Part shown: one piece after another, positions 42,514 through 51,507 of the stretch
Layout: each line of letters starts with the position of its first letter
How positions within the stretch are numbered: the stretch's first letter is position 1
Assembly: GCA_016707785.1 (NCBI GenBank)
Contig: JADJGZ010000002.1
Location: forward strand, 62,001-126,000
Source: Bacteroidales bacterium
GTDB taxonomy: Bacteria; Bacteroidota; Bacteroidia; Bacteroidales; UBA4417
Direction: 5' to 3'
DNA length: 64,000 nucleotides
The notes under the pieces: model-generated
The model's input: the letters and a program-made list of their open reading frames with translations, nothing else
Told to the model about the DNA's origin: nothing
The model's database searches: none
Made by a program: the position numbers and the translations under genes

Positions 42514-43890
42514 TCAGGATTCTACAATTTCAGCTATTTCATGCTGGCGCGGGCGATCTTCAATTTCAGATTCATCATAGGGGCCATGTTTGATCTTTCT
42601 ATCCAGCAAATAGATAAAAAGAGCAAATAATAACACATAGATAAAGGTAAACATGACCAACGAAAAGATGATCTGGTTGGCTGTGACTGATTTGGAAAAA
42701 GCATCGCTGGTTCTTAATAAACCATAGACTACCCATGGCTGACGGCCCATTTCGGCAGCAAACCACCCTGCCTGGTTTGCCAGTTGTGGCAAAAGCACAG
42801 CCCACACAAAGATTGTCAGTAACCATCGGCTGGTAAATAATTTTCCCCTCCACCATAACCAGCTAGCCAGGAGTGTTAAGCCAATCATAGCCATTCCAAT
42901 GGCAATCATAAGGTGATAAAATTGAAACACTGCATTTACGGCTGAGGGGCGATCTTTTTCAGGGAAAGCATTCAGTCCGGTTACCGGCTTTTTAAAATCG
43001 AAATTTGTCAGGAAGCTTAATCCTCCCGGAACTGCAGGGCCATAAACCTTCTGATTCTCTTTGTCGACCCAGCCAAACAGGTACATATCAGCTACTGCCA
43101 GGCTATCAAAATGGCCTTCAAAAGCTGCAAGTTTAACCGGTTGGTTTTTAGCCACCCCAATAGAGGATTGGTGGCCGGTAAGCAATTGAGAGACAGAAAA
43201 GAGGGTGGCAACTACCAGGGCAATCTTAAAAGCTTTTTGTGATAATTCAACATAGCGGTTTTTCAGCAGGTAATACCCATGAACACTCAATACCAGGAAT
43301 GCACCTGCAAGGAGAGCCCCTATCCATACATGTAACAATCTCTCAACGCTGGAAGGATTAAAAACCATCGCCCAGAAATCAGTAATTTCAGCACGGGCAT
43401 TTATACCTTCACCTACAATATGATATCCTGCCGGAGTTTGCTGCCAGCTGTTGGCTACTACTATCCAAACAGCTGAAAACATTGATCCCAGCCAGACTCC
43501 CAGGGTTGCAATAAAATGAACAGGGGGTTTAACGCGGTTCCAGCCAAAGAGCAAAACCCCCAGGAAACCACTCTCAAGGGCAAAGGCAAAGATTCCTTCT
43601 GCTGCCAGTGCACTGCCAAAAACATCGCCGACATACCTGGAGTAAGTTGCCCAGTTGGTCCCGAATTCAAACTCCATGACAATTCCTGTGGCTACCCCAA
43701 TTCCAAAAGTCAGGGCAAAAATTCGCGTCCAGAACCGGGCCATCTGCTCATATATCTTCTGACCAGTTTTCAGATACATGCCTTCCATGATCACCATGAT
43801 CAATCCAAGCCCAATACTTAAAGGGGGATAGATATAATGAAATGAGATTGTGAAAGCAAATTGTATTCTGGCCAGAATTTCAGTTTCCAT
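42514..43890 (-). CDS. cydA: Cytochrome bd ubiquinol oxidase subunit I
   Basis: 458 residues from the ATG at 43890, chosen because METEILARIQFAFTISFHYIYPPLSIGLG aligns with known CydA N-termini; the open frame runs 33 codons further upstream without similarity. His18 corresponds to the heme b595 ligand. Quinol-binding loop residues are present but the loop is short (about 450-residue class), and GRQPWVVYGLLRTSDA, the conserved GRQPW motif, is intact. Nine helices are expected in the inner membrane. Together with cydB this gives microaerobic or oxygen-scavenging respiration. It is divergent from the AraC-type regulator at 44075, but no operator linking them was found. Confidence 0.96.
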   Translation of the reverse strand: METEILARIQFAFTISFHYIYPPLSIGLGLIMVIMEGMYLKTGQKIYEQMARFWTRIFALTFGIGVATGIVMEFEFGTNWATYSRYVGDVFGSALAAEGIFAFALESGFLGVLLFGWNRVKPPVHFIATLGVWLGSMFSAVWIVVANSWQQTPAGYHIVGEGINARAEITDFWAMVFNPSSVERLLHVWIGALLAGAFLVLSVHGYYLLKNRYVELSQKAFKIALVVATLFSVSQLLTGHQSSIGVAKNQPVKLAAFEGHFDSLAVADMYLFGWVDKENQKVYGPAVPGGLSFLTNFDFKKPVTGLNAFPEKDRPSAVNAVFQFYHLMIAIGMAMIGLTLLASWLWWRGKLFTSRWLLTIFVWAVLLPQLANQAGWFAAEMGRQPWVVYGLLRTSDAFSKSVTANQIIFSLVMFTFIYVLLFALFIYLLDRKIKHGPYDESEIEDRPRQHEIAEIVES

Positions 43891-44074
43891 TGTGCAATAT
43901 GTTTTAATATTATGCCACCCCCACCATACTGTTAATGAAATAACAAACGGTGTGTTGAAGATGTTCGCCATCAATGTATCAATTATCAAAATTATTCAAT
44001 ACTGATGATAATTTCTCAATGACATATTTAATTCAGGTAAATAAATTGTAGGATTCTTTTTATTTTTATTGCGT

Positions 44075-46081
44075 ATGCTACGAAAGTCTCTATTGCTCTT
44101 GGCCTTATGTTTTTTATATTTTCAGTTTCTACAGGACGCTGAATGTCAGACTATTAAAATTAGATCAGAATTAGCATATGCAAAACTGGCCAGGTCAGCG
44201 GGTTCAGAAAAAGTGCAGTTGTTGTCTGAACTGGCTTACTATCGATCAAGCGATTCGATGAGCAGGGCCAAAGAATTGGCCTGGGAAGCTTACAATTATT
44301 CCATTCAAACCAAACAAGAACCCGATATTGCCAATTCACTCTTAAGCCTTGCAAGGGTTTATTACGATGCCGGAAATATTGACTCATCAAAAATCTTCCT
44401 CTTCAATTCGCAAAAGATTAAAAATGAAATTGAAGACATATCTGGTCTTGACAGGATTTATTTTTATTGGGGCATGATTCTTCAAAAGGATGGCAAATAT
44501 CGGGAGGCAATTAAGAAGTACCAGATAGCCCTTCAATATGCCAGACTAAGCAGTAAAACTACGCTGCAGGCCCGTTGTTATACAGAACTGGCTAATTGTT
44601 ACAAATTTCTGAACGAATCCGCTAAAATGAATCAGTCGATAGAGGCTGCGCTCCTTACATTAAAAAAAGGAGGAGATTCCTTGCTGCTTTCCAATGCCTA
44701 TTGTCACCTTGGGATTTTACAAAATGATCTCGGCCAGCTGGAAAATGCAGTGTCTTCATTTATTCAGTCTATCAGAATTGCAGAAGTACTGTGTGATAGT
44801 CTTGGACTAGGTTACCTCTGCTCTAATCTTGCAGGTGTATATGGTGCTTTCGCATTACCAGAGAAAGCTAATGAGTATAATCTGAAAGCTTATAATGTCT
44901 TTAAAAATACAGGAAATAAGAGGGGTATGGCCTATGCTTTGAATAGTTTAGGCATTACAGCTTCAGGATTAAAAGAAAATTCAAAAGCACTAAAGTACTA
45001 TCTGGAAGCCGGGCAACTCAAAGTTGCGGTAGCTGACTGGCAAGGGGCATGTTTCATTTATAATAATATTGCTGATCTCTATATCAACACAAAGGAATTG
45101 ACACTCGCAGGGAAATACCTGAAAATTGCAGAATATTTTACCGGAAAGGCAGGTGATATGCTGTCAACGGTAGTATTCTACAATACATCCGGTCATTATC
45201 ATTCAGCCAGGTATGAACATTCAATAGCCCGCAGTTTTTTTGAAAAGAGCCTTTACCTTGCTGAGACTGCAAAACTGCATGATTTTATCACGTCAAACCT
45301 TGAATCCATATCCGCCGAATATGATGCCGAGGGCAAACCCGGAGAAGCCCTGGCCTTCTTTAAAAGATACACTGCCAGGAAGGATTCGGTAGCCAGTTTA
45401 AATGACAGGAAAGCCATTGCTGAGATGCAGGTAAAGTACGATTCTGACAGAAAGGAGTCCCAGCTTAAGGAAATGAGTAGGTTGATCCTGAATAGCTCCC
45501 TGGAAAACCGTTCATTTCTCGCCGGAAATATTACAATTGGATTGATGATCCTGCTGATTTCAGTTTTATTCCTTTATAGGATGAAATCTAAAATGAGACT
45601 AGCCAGCCAGGCTTCCGGAGCTGTCCATTCAGATTTCCCGGGATTGGATCTTAAGAAAATCACTTTTATTACTGACCAGGCATCCAAACCAACCCTCACA
45701 CCAGATCAGCAGCAATGGATCTGGTCAGAACTTAACCAGATCATGGATAAAGAAAAGTTGTTTCTCAACGGGAACCTGAAATTATCTGATCTTGCTCTCA
45801 GGCTGAATACAAATACCAGCTATCTTTCCAGGGTAATTAATGAGATGTCGAGGGAAAACTTCTGTAATTATCTCAATCAACTGCGTATCCGGGAGGCTCA
45901 ACTACTGCTTTCTGATCCGGACAATTTATATTTGACGATTGAAGGGATTGCTCTTTCAGTAGGATTCAATTCCAAAAGTGCCTTCAATACCTCCTTTAAG
46001 AAATATACCTCAAAAACACCTTCCGAATACCTGAACAAGGTTCCATCTAAGGATAGAAAGCCTGTCTCAAACCCCAATTGA
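44075..46081 (+). CDS. TPR-containing membrane-bound AraC-type regulator
   Basis: 668 residues from the ATG at 44075 (MLRKSLLLLALCFLYFQFLQ, signal peptide); an in-frame TTG at 44069 is less likely. The periplasmic part has about eight tetratricopeptide repeats (about 60-420, for example YREAIKKYQIALQYA, AYCHLGILQNDLGQLENAVSSFIQSI). One membrane helix (about 485-503, ITIGLMILLISVLFLYRM) leads to a cytoplasmic AraC-type double helix-turn-helix (about 560-655, LKLSDLALRLNTNTSYLSRVINE...IEGIALSVGFNSKSAFNTSFKKYTSKTPSEY). A one-piece membrane regulator; target unknown. It could control the cassette downstream, but a perfect 36-bp palindromic terminator lies between. Confidence 0.93.
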   Translation: MLRKSLLLLALCFLYFQFLQDAECQTIKIRSELAYAKLARSAGSEKVQLLSELAYYRSSDSMSRAKELAWEAYNYSIQTKQEPDIANSLLSLARVYYDAGNIDSSKIFLFNSQKIKNEIEDISGLDRIYFYWGMILQKDGKYREAIKKYQIALQYARLSSKTTLQARCYTELANCYKFLNESAKMNQSIEAALLTLKKGGDSLLLSNAYCHLGILQNDLGQLENAVSSFIQSIRIAEVLCDSLGLGYLCSNLAGVYGAFALPEKANEYNLKAYNVFKNTGNKRGMAYALNSLGITASGLKENSKALKYYLEAGQLKVAVADWQGACFIYNNIADLYINTKELTLAGKYLKIAEYFTGKAGDMLSTVVFYNTSGHYHSARYEHSIARSFFEKSLYLAETAKLHDFITSNLESISAEYDAEGKPGEALAFFKRYTARKDSVASLNDRKAIAEMQVKYDSDRKESQLKEMSRLILNSSLENRSFLAGNITIGLMILLISVLFLYRMKSKMRLASQASGAVHSDFPGLDLKKITFITDQASKPTLTPDQQQWIWSELNQIMDKEKLFLNGNLKLSDLALRLNTNTSYLSRVINEMSRENFCNYLNQLRIREAQLLLSDPDNLYLTIEGIALSVGFNSKSAFNTSFKKYTSKTPSEYLNKVPSKDRKPVSNPN

Positions 46082-46106
46082 TCAACTAATTGATTTTCTA
46101 AATCAT

Positions 46107-46145
46107 GAAGCCTGTTCGGATTTATAAATCCGAACAGGCTTCGTT
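46107..46145 (+). terminator. Perfect 18-bp stem terminator after the AraC-type gene
   Basis: GAAGCCTGTTCGGATTTA (46107-46124) is followed directly by its exact reverse complement to 46142, then GTTT. The palindrome is symmetric, so it could work on either strand. Confidence 0.75.
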
Positions 46146-46176
46146 TGCATTGACCCTTCAGGGCCCTCTACATTTG
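46144..46176 (+). promoter_or_regulatory. Promoter of the AAA+ cassette
   Basis: TTTG at 46144-46147, a 21-nt spacer, then TACATTTG at 46169-46176, an exact TAnnTTTG box. Predicted start near 46183, about 70 bp before the first cassette gene. Confidence 0.6.
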
Positions 46177-46252
46177 TGGCATCAATCCGACAGAAAACCA
46201 AGTTGAAACTTTCATAAACCAAATCAATTCTTATCACTAAACAATTACAACA

Positions 46253-46612
46253 ATGGCAGAAGAAAAAATTTTTCTCGATGAAAAAGGTGTTAAAGTAACT
46301 AATGCCCGTTTCCTAACTTTTGGCAAAACCCATTCCATGTCGGGGGTCACAGCTGTTAGTTCTTACATCATCAAACCCAATAGAAAGCAGCCCATCATCC
46401 TGGCTGTTATCGGACTGATCATTACTATTTTCCACTGGGCCGGGCTTATCCTGGTTGCCGGAGCCGTTGCTTTCTGGTTCCTTCAGAAGAATAAATACAC
46501 CGTCTCTTTAAGTTCAGCCTCCGGAAATGAAGACGCACTCACTGATCTTGACAAGGATTTCATCTTCAGGGTAGTGGATGCTTTAAATGAAGCCATTGTG
46601 TACAGGGGATAA
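46253..46612 (+). CDS. Small membrane protein, DUF6232-like
   Basis: 119 residues: a short polar N-terminal beta region (MAEEKIFLDEKGVKVTNARFL), a helical hairpin in the membrane (about 48-82, PIILAVIGLIITIFHWAGLILVAGAVAFWFLQ), and a C-terminal strand-helix part (YTVSLSSASGNEDALTDLDKDFIFRVVDALNEAI). The layout matches small DUF6232-type proteins, in which a PH-like fold flanks the membrane hairpin; the assignment is from pattern recognition. It is the first gene after the promoter at 46144-46176, and the multi-domain gene at 46741 follows by 128 bp, so it is probably the lead gene of the cassette. Confidence 0.65.
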   Translation: MAEEKIFLDEKGVKVTNARFLTFGKTHSMSGVTAVSSYIIKPNRKQPIILAVIGLIITIFHWAGLILVAGAVAFWFLQKNKYTVSLSSASGNEDALTDLDKDFIFRVVDALNEAIVYRG

Positions 46613-46740
46613 TCCTTTGAATTTTTATATGTGAATTCTATATCAGGCAGGCTTGTAATACCCACCATTGCAGGCCTGTTTTTTAACATCCCCAGACCCC
46701 GAAGCCACTATTTACAAATGTCAGTACCAATCCTCCTCTC

Positions 46741-48432
46741 ATGAAAGCCATTTCCTTTTTTTCCTTTTTATTTCTTTTACTGCTCAGCCAGATCAATGTT
46801 TGCGGACAAGAAAAAAATAAACCATCTATACCTGCACCGGTAGCAGCCTATCTTTTCGATGGGAACACGCTCAATTCAGCACCTGGTGGAGGAAAAGCAA
46901 AAATCAAACAGGGAAACATTGCATCAGGTCATGATGGAAAGGCGCATTCCGCCTATTCTTTTTCAATCCATCCAAAAACATATAACAGTTCTGTTCAGAA
47001 TATGAACTTCCCTATCGATATCAATCCCTCTAAATTCCCTTTACTCACTATCACTGCATGGGTCAAAGCCACTAACTGCTTTCGCAAAATGCTTGTGCTG
47101 GTGAATGGGACCGATAAATATGCCCGCGGGCTAATTATTGATAAGCATGATGATAATTTCAGGTTTGGAATGAACTGTGGCAAAGATGGGATTTTGTATG
47201 GCCCGCCTTTAATTGATGAATGGACCTTTATTGCCATGATTTACGACAGCAGAAACCAGGCAGCAAGGTTTATCATTAACGACCAGGTTTATTCATCAAG
47301 GGCAACTACACGTGATAATGCAGATAAAGCTTTTGTGGGAGCCTTCAACGGTACAATTGACGATATCCGGTTCTTTGATAAGATACTCACCCAGGCAGAA
47401 ATTGAGCAACTGTCAGGAAAACCAATAACCGGAAACCTCTCTGAACTCGAAATCAAAGACCGTTACAGCTACAAAGAGAAAAGGAAACTTAAGGAAGAGA
47501 ATAAAATCAAAGTGGGGGATATTTATATTGTCGATGCTCCGGAATACAAACTATTTGACACAACCAATCAAACAAATGCCACAAAAATTCTTGGTGAAGG
47601 AGATACCCTTTATGTGATCAGTAAATATGATGATGGATGGTATAAAGTAACGGTTAATGGGGGTGCATCCGGTTTCACAACAAGAGGCACCATTATAAAA
47701 TATGCCTATCCATCCGGGGGAAGTTCCTTCCTTCATAAACTCTCATATGAGTTCAGTCACATCTTCGATTTTACAAAACTTCGTTCATGGATCATTGTGG
47801 CCATCTTTGCAATTATCCTCTTTTTTGTCAAACGCTATTTTATTAAACTGGACCTTTTACTTATCCGGCTAAGAAAGGGCGGGGATGAATTCGCGGGTGG
47901 CGGAGGTAAAAATGAGACCTCCTCACATTCACAAGGCATTAACTTCCTGCACAAGATTTACCCGGTTAAAGCTTTTCAGTGGTATCCCCTGCTCTCGGGC
48001 TTAATGCTTGGTGCTACTCTATTCATAGGCTCATTCTGGGATGGATACGAAATGGAATGGTTCTATAATGAAGGATTCAATATCCTTCCCATTGGGTACG
48101 ACCGCCCGATACATTGGTTTTTTTACGGGATGACTTTACTCACCATCCTGCTGACGATAAGCTGGTGCATAGAGAGTTTTGTAGTTGCCGGACCCTGGGT
48201 TGGTTTACTTCGGATACTTATCTTATTCATTCTGAATTTCATGTCGTTACTGGTATCCTTCTTTTTATTGGTGCTGGTGGCAGCCTTCATTCTCATCATG
48301 ATAGGGTTGTGGGTGTTCGGGAATACTGTTGGATCCGGTTCATACAAATGCCCTAGTTGTGGCCGCTCATTCAGTGCCTCTGCCGGAAGTTCGGTTTCCT
48401 GCCCGGGATGTGGAGCCAGTCTATCAACTTAG
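46741..48432 (+). CDS. LamG-like / SH3-like / multi-TM protein with C-terminal zinc ribbon
   Basis: 563 residues. Signal peptide (FFSFLFLLLLSQINVCGQ), then a LamG-like jelly roll (about 33-225, VAAYLFDGNTLNSAPGG ... FNGTIDDIRFFDKILTQAEIEQL), then a charged linker (RYSYKEKRKLKEENK) and an SH3-like domain (about 257-325, TLYVISKYDDGWYKVTVNGGASGFT). A membrane helix (about 350-370) and four or five further helices (about 420-535) follow. A cytoplasmic zinc ribbon CPSCG-x14-CPGCG closes the protein (about 539-561). The N-terminal half would face the periplasm and the ribbon the cytoplasm, a plausible transmembrane sensor. It lies 56 bp before the AAA+ gene. I know of no characterised protein with this order of domains. 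Confidence 0.7.
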   Translation: MKAISFFSFLFLLLLSQINVCGQEKNKPSIPAPVAAYLFDGNTLNSAPGGGKAKIKQGNIASGHDGKAHSAYSFSIHPKTYNSSVQNMNFPIDINPSKFPLLTITAWVKATNCFRKMLVLVNGTDKYARGLIIDKHDDNFRFGMNCGKDGILYGPPLIDEWTFIAMIYDSRNQAARFIINDQVYSSRATTRDNADKAFVGAFNGTIDDIRFFDKILTQAEIEQLSGKPITGNLSELEIKDRYSYKEKRKLKEENKIKVGDIYIVDAPEYKLFDTTNQTNATKILGEGDTLYVISKYDDGWYKVTVNGGASGFTTRGTIIKYAYPSGGSSFLHKLSYEFSHIFDFTKLRSWIIVAIFAIILFFVKRYFIKLDLLLIRLRKGGDEFAGGGGKNETSSHSQGINFLHKIYPVKAFQWYPLLSGLMLGATLFIGSFWDGYEMEWFYNEGFNILPIGYDRPIHWFFYGMTLLTILLTISWCIESFVVAGPWVGLLRILILFILNFMSLLVSFFLLVLVAAFILIMIGLWVFGNTVGSGSYKCPSCGRSFSASAGSSVSCPGCGASLST

Positions 48433-48488
48433 CACTCAGCTGACAGCATATCAAATAGTTATCCCATTTTTATAAATACAACAAGATA

Positions 48489-51400
48489 ATGAGAATCGAT
48501 CGCTTTTTCCTCTCCAAAGCATTCCCGGATAAAGAAATTCAGCAATCATGGAATGCAGGACATGCTATTAATGAAGCCTCATATGGCAATGGAAGCTGGG
48601 CATTGACCGTTGCCTCCGTTAGTGAATATACAGGACAACAATGGAACACTGATGGTGAATTTCCTGTTGAAGAAATAAAAAACGGATGGAATGCGGGGAA
48701 GGATGTGACGTTCCTGGGGTATGGCGATGGACGGTGGGTACTGTTCATGTCGGAAAACTCAGGTTATACTGACCAGATCTGGAGAACCAGTTCCCGCTTT
48801 CCTGAAAAGGAAATTCAAACAGGGATTAAGGATGGATATTTTGTGACTCAACTGGCCTTTGGTTCTGATAGATGGGGTCTTATCATGTCAAAAGGAAGCA
48901 GTTATGATGAGCAGCTATATAACAGTTATAATGAATTTCCGAAAACCGCAATTCAAAAAGGATGGGATTCGGGATATGATATCACCTCTTTAGCTTATGG
49001 GAATGGCAAATGGGGCCTTATCCTCACCAAGGGAACTGGTTTTGGTATGCAGCAATGGTACACAAACCCGGAATTCCCTATGAATGATATCAATGATAAA
49101 ATCAGGGAAGGATATAGCATCAGCACCTTAACATTTGGCAATGATGCATGGGCCCTGGCAATGACAGAAATGGAAGCGGATTCAGAGGAAGAAAGTGAAG
49201 AAGAAATTGAATCAGGTGGAGGTAAAGTTGACAAGGTAGCGGTAAATATAAATCCTGAGTCTGAACGATTATCGGCTGTAGGCAGCCAGTTTTTCAATAA
49301 AGGGGATTATGATAAGGCGATTGTTCAGTTCAAAAAGGCCATTGACCTGGACCCGAAGAATGTGGATGCACTGGCCGGAATTGCAACTACTTATACATGG
49401 AAAGATGATTTTGATACTGCCTTAGTCTATTATGAAAAAGCCTTTGCCCTGGATAAGAACTCCCCTATTCTTGCTTCCAATCTTATAAGCACATATAACT
49501 ATAAGGAAAATGATGAAAAGGTACTGGAAACAGTAAACCTGGCAACTCCCGGTTGTATCGACCAGATTGAATTTGCTGAAACCTTTAATGCAATCGGTGT
49601 TGCATTTTTTAATAAAAATCAGTTCGAAAAAGCCATCCACTATTACAAAAAGGCGATAAAAATTGATCCAAAGAATGAGTGTTACAATGATAACCTGGAG
49701 CATGCAGAAGAAAACCTTAAACAGCAACCGGCCCTTCAGTCGGAAACGGTTGCTCAGCCGGCCATTTACCAGGTGCCTGATATAGGTGATGAAGAGTTAC
49801 TGAACCTGTCGCTGAAGGAATTAAACGGACTAACCGGCCTTGACACGATTAAAAGGGATGTTGAAGACCTGATGAAGTATATCAGGATTGAAAAGCTTCG
49901 TCAGCAAAGGGGCCTAAATGTTAACCCGGTAGCACTACATTCTGTTTTCTCAGGCCCCCCGGGAACCGGAAAAACTACTGTAGCCCGATTGCTAGGGAAA
50001 ATATTCAAAGCCATGGGATTATTGAAGAAGGGGCATGTTGTGGAGGTTGACCGCTCAGGACTGGTAGCTGAATATATTGGGCAGACGGCATTAAAAACGA
50101 ATAAAATCATTGATACGGCACTTGATGGCATCCTCTTTATTGATGAAGCCTATAGCCTGGCCCCGGAAGAAGATCCGAGGGATTTTGGGAAAGAAGCCAT
50201 TGAGACATTGTTAAAAAGAATGGAAGATAGCCGGGACCGGTTGATCGTGATTGTTGCTGGATATACCCAGGAAATGAAACGTTTTATTGAAGCAAACCCA
50301 GGGTTACAATCCCGTTTTACCCGCTATTTTTTCTTTGAGGATTACAGCCCTCAACAGTTATCTGATATATTCATCGAAATCACCAAATCGCGTGATTTCA
50401 GGATTGAACAGGAGGCCATTGATAAACTGCTGCGATACACCGGGTTTCTTTATCAATCAAGGACAAAAAGCTTTGGAAATGCCCGGGTGATGCGGAACCT
50501 GTTTGAGGAAGTGGTCAGGTTACAGTCGGGACGATTGGCAATGCTTCCACATATCAGTGATGATGACCTGGTTACATTCACTGAGTCAGATATCACTGAA
50601 GCAGTAAAAGATGAGTTTGCAGATGAAAAACAGGAAACCCTTGAGGATGTTCTCAAGGAATTGCAACTACTTACCGGGCTAGGAAATGTAAAGAAAGATG
50701 TTTCTACCCTGATCAATTATATAAAAATTGAAAAGATGCGGAGGGAGAAGGGGTTGGGATCCAACTCCATTAGTCTGCATACTGTTTTTTATGGGCCTCC
50801 GGGAACCGGAAAAACCACGGTTGCCCGCATGCTTGGACGAATCTTCAAAGCGATGGGTATCCTCTCAAAAGGCCATGTGGTAGAAGTGTCGAGGGCCGAT
50901 CTTGTTGGACAATATATTGGGCATACAGCACCCAAAACTATGAAAGTGATCGACTCAGCCATTCATGGCATTCTCTTTATTGATGAGGCCTATATGCTCA
51001 CTCCTGCTGACTCATCCAATGATTTCGGGCAAGAAGCTGTCGACACCCTTCTAAAACGTATGGAAGATGACCGGGACAAGCTCGTAGTGATTGTAGCCGG
51101 ATATACTGAAGAAATGAATCATTTCCTGGAATCCAACCCCGGCCTCCGATCCAGGTTTAACAGGAATTTTTATTTCAATGACTATGAATCTCTAGAATTG
51201 ACAGAAATCTTCCTCGGAATGTGTAAGGCAAACCACTTCCAGGTAACCCTGAAGTGCCGGAAATAGTACAGGAATACTTCAGTACCTTATATGAATCAAA
51301 GGATCATAGCTTTGGAAATGGCAGAATGGTCAGGAACTATTTTGAGAAAATGATCCAGGTGCATTCCGACAGAATTTCTCTGTTGCCGGAAGTGGATGAG

Positions 51401-51499
51401 GCTACATTAAACACCTTCGCCCCTGAGGATGCGGAAAAGGCAATGGATAGACCCCTTTCCGGCGGTGGAGGAAAGAAAGCAATCGGATTTAAACACTAA
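48489..51499 (+). CDS. DUF7477-like repeat / TPR / tandem CbbX-like AAA+ ATPase (apparent frameshift near 51248)
   Basis: About 1003 residues if one missing base is allowed. Residues 1-232: five repeats of about 50 aa with the pattern YGNGxWALxMSKGxxYxxQxW...FPxxxIxxxWxxGYxIT, resembling DUF7477. Residues 258-411: TPRs (NKGDYDKAIVQFKKAIDLDPKN, FEKAIHYYKKAIKIDPKN). Then two CbbX/SpoVK-type AAA+ modules, each opening LTGLxxxKxDVxxLxxYIxIEKxRxxxGL, with Walker A GPPGTGKTT (about 489 and 768) and Walker B LFIDEAY. Frame 0 stops at 51264 just after FQVT; a frame starting PEVPEIVQEYF continues to 51499 and matches the small helical domain after AAA module 1. A CCCC-to-CCC deletion at 51246-51248 would explain it. 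No signal peptide: cytoplasmic. Confidence 0.85.
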
Positions 51500-51507
51500 A
51501 GCATCGT

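Noticed and set aside
43891..43989. N-terminal extension of CydA
   Set aside because: The 33 extra residues do not match CydA N-termini, and the METEILARIQFAF start aligns directly.
46107..46142. Operator for the AAA+ cassette
   Set aside because: A perfect 36-bp palindrome directly after the AraC-type gene stop is better explained as a terminator, although the promoter for the cassette starts just beyond it.
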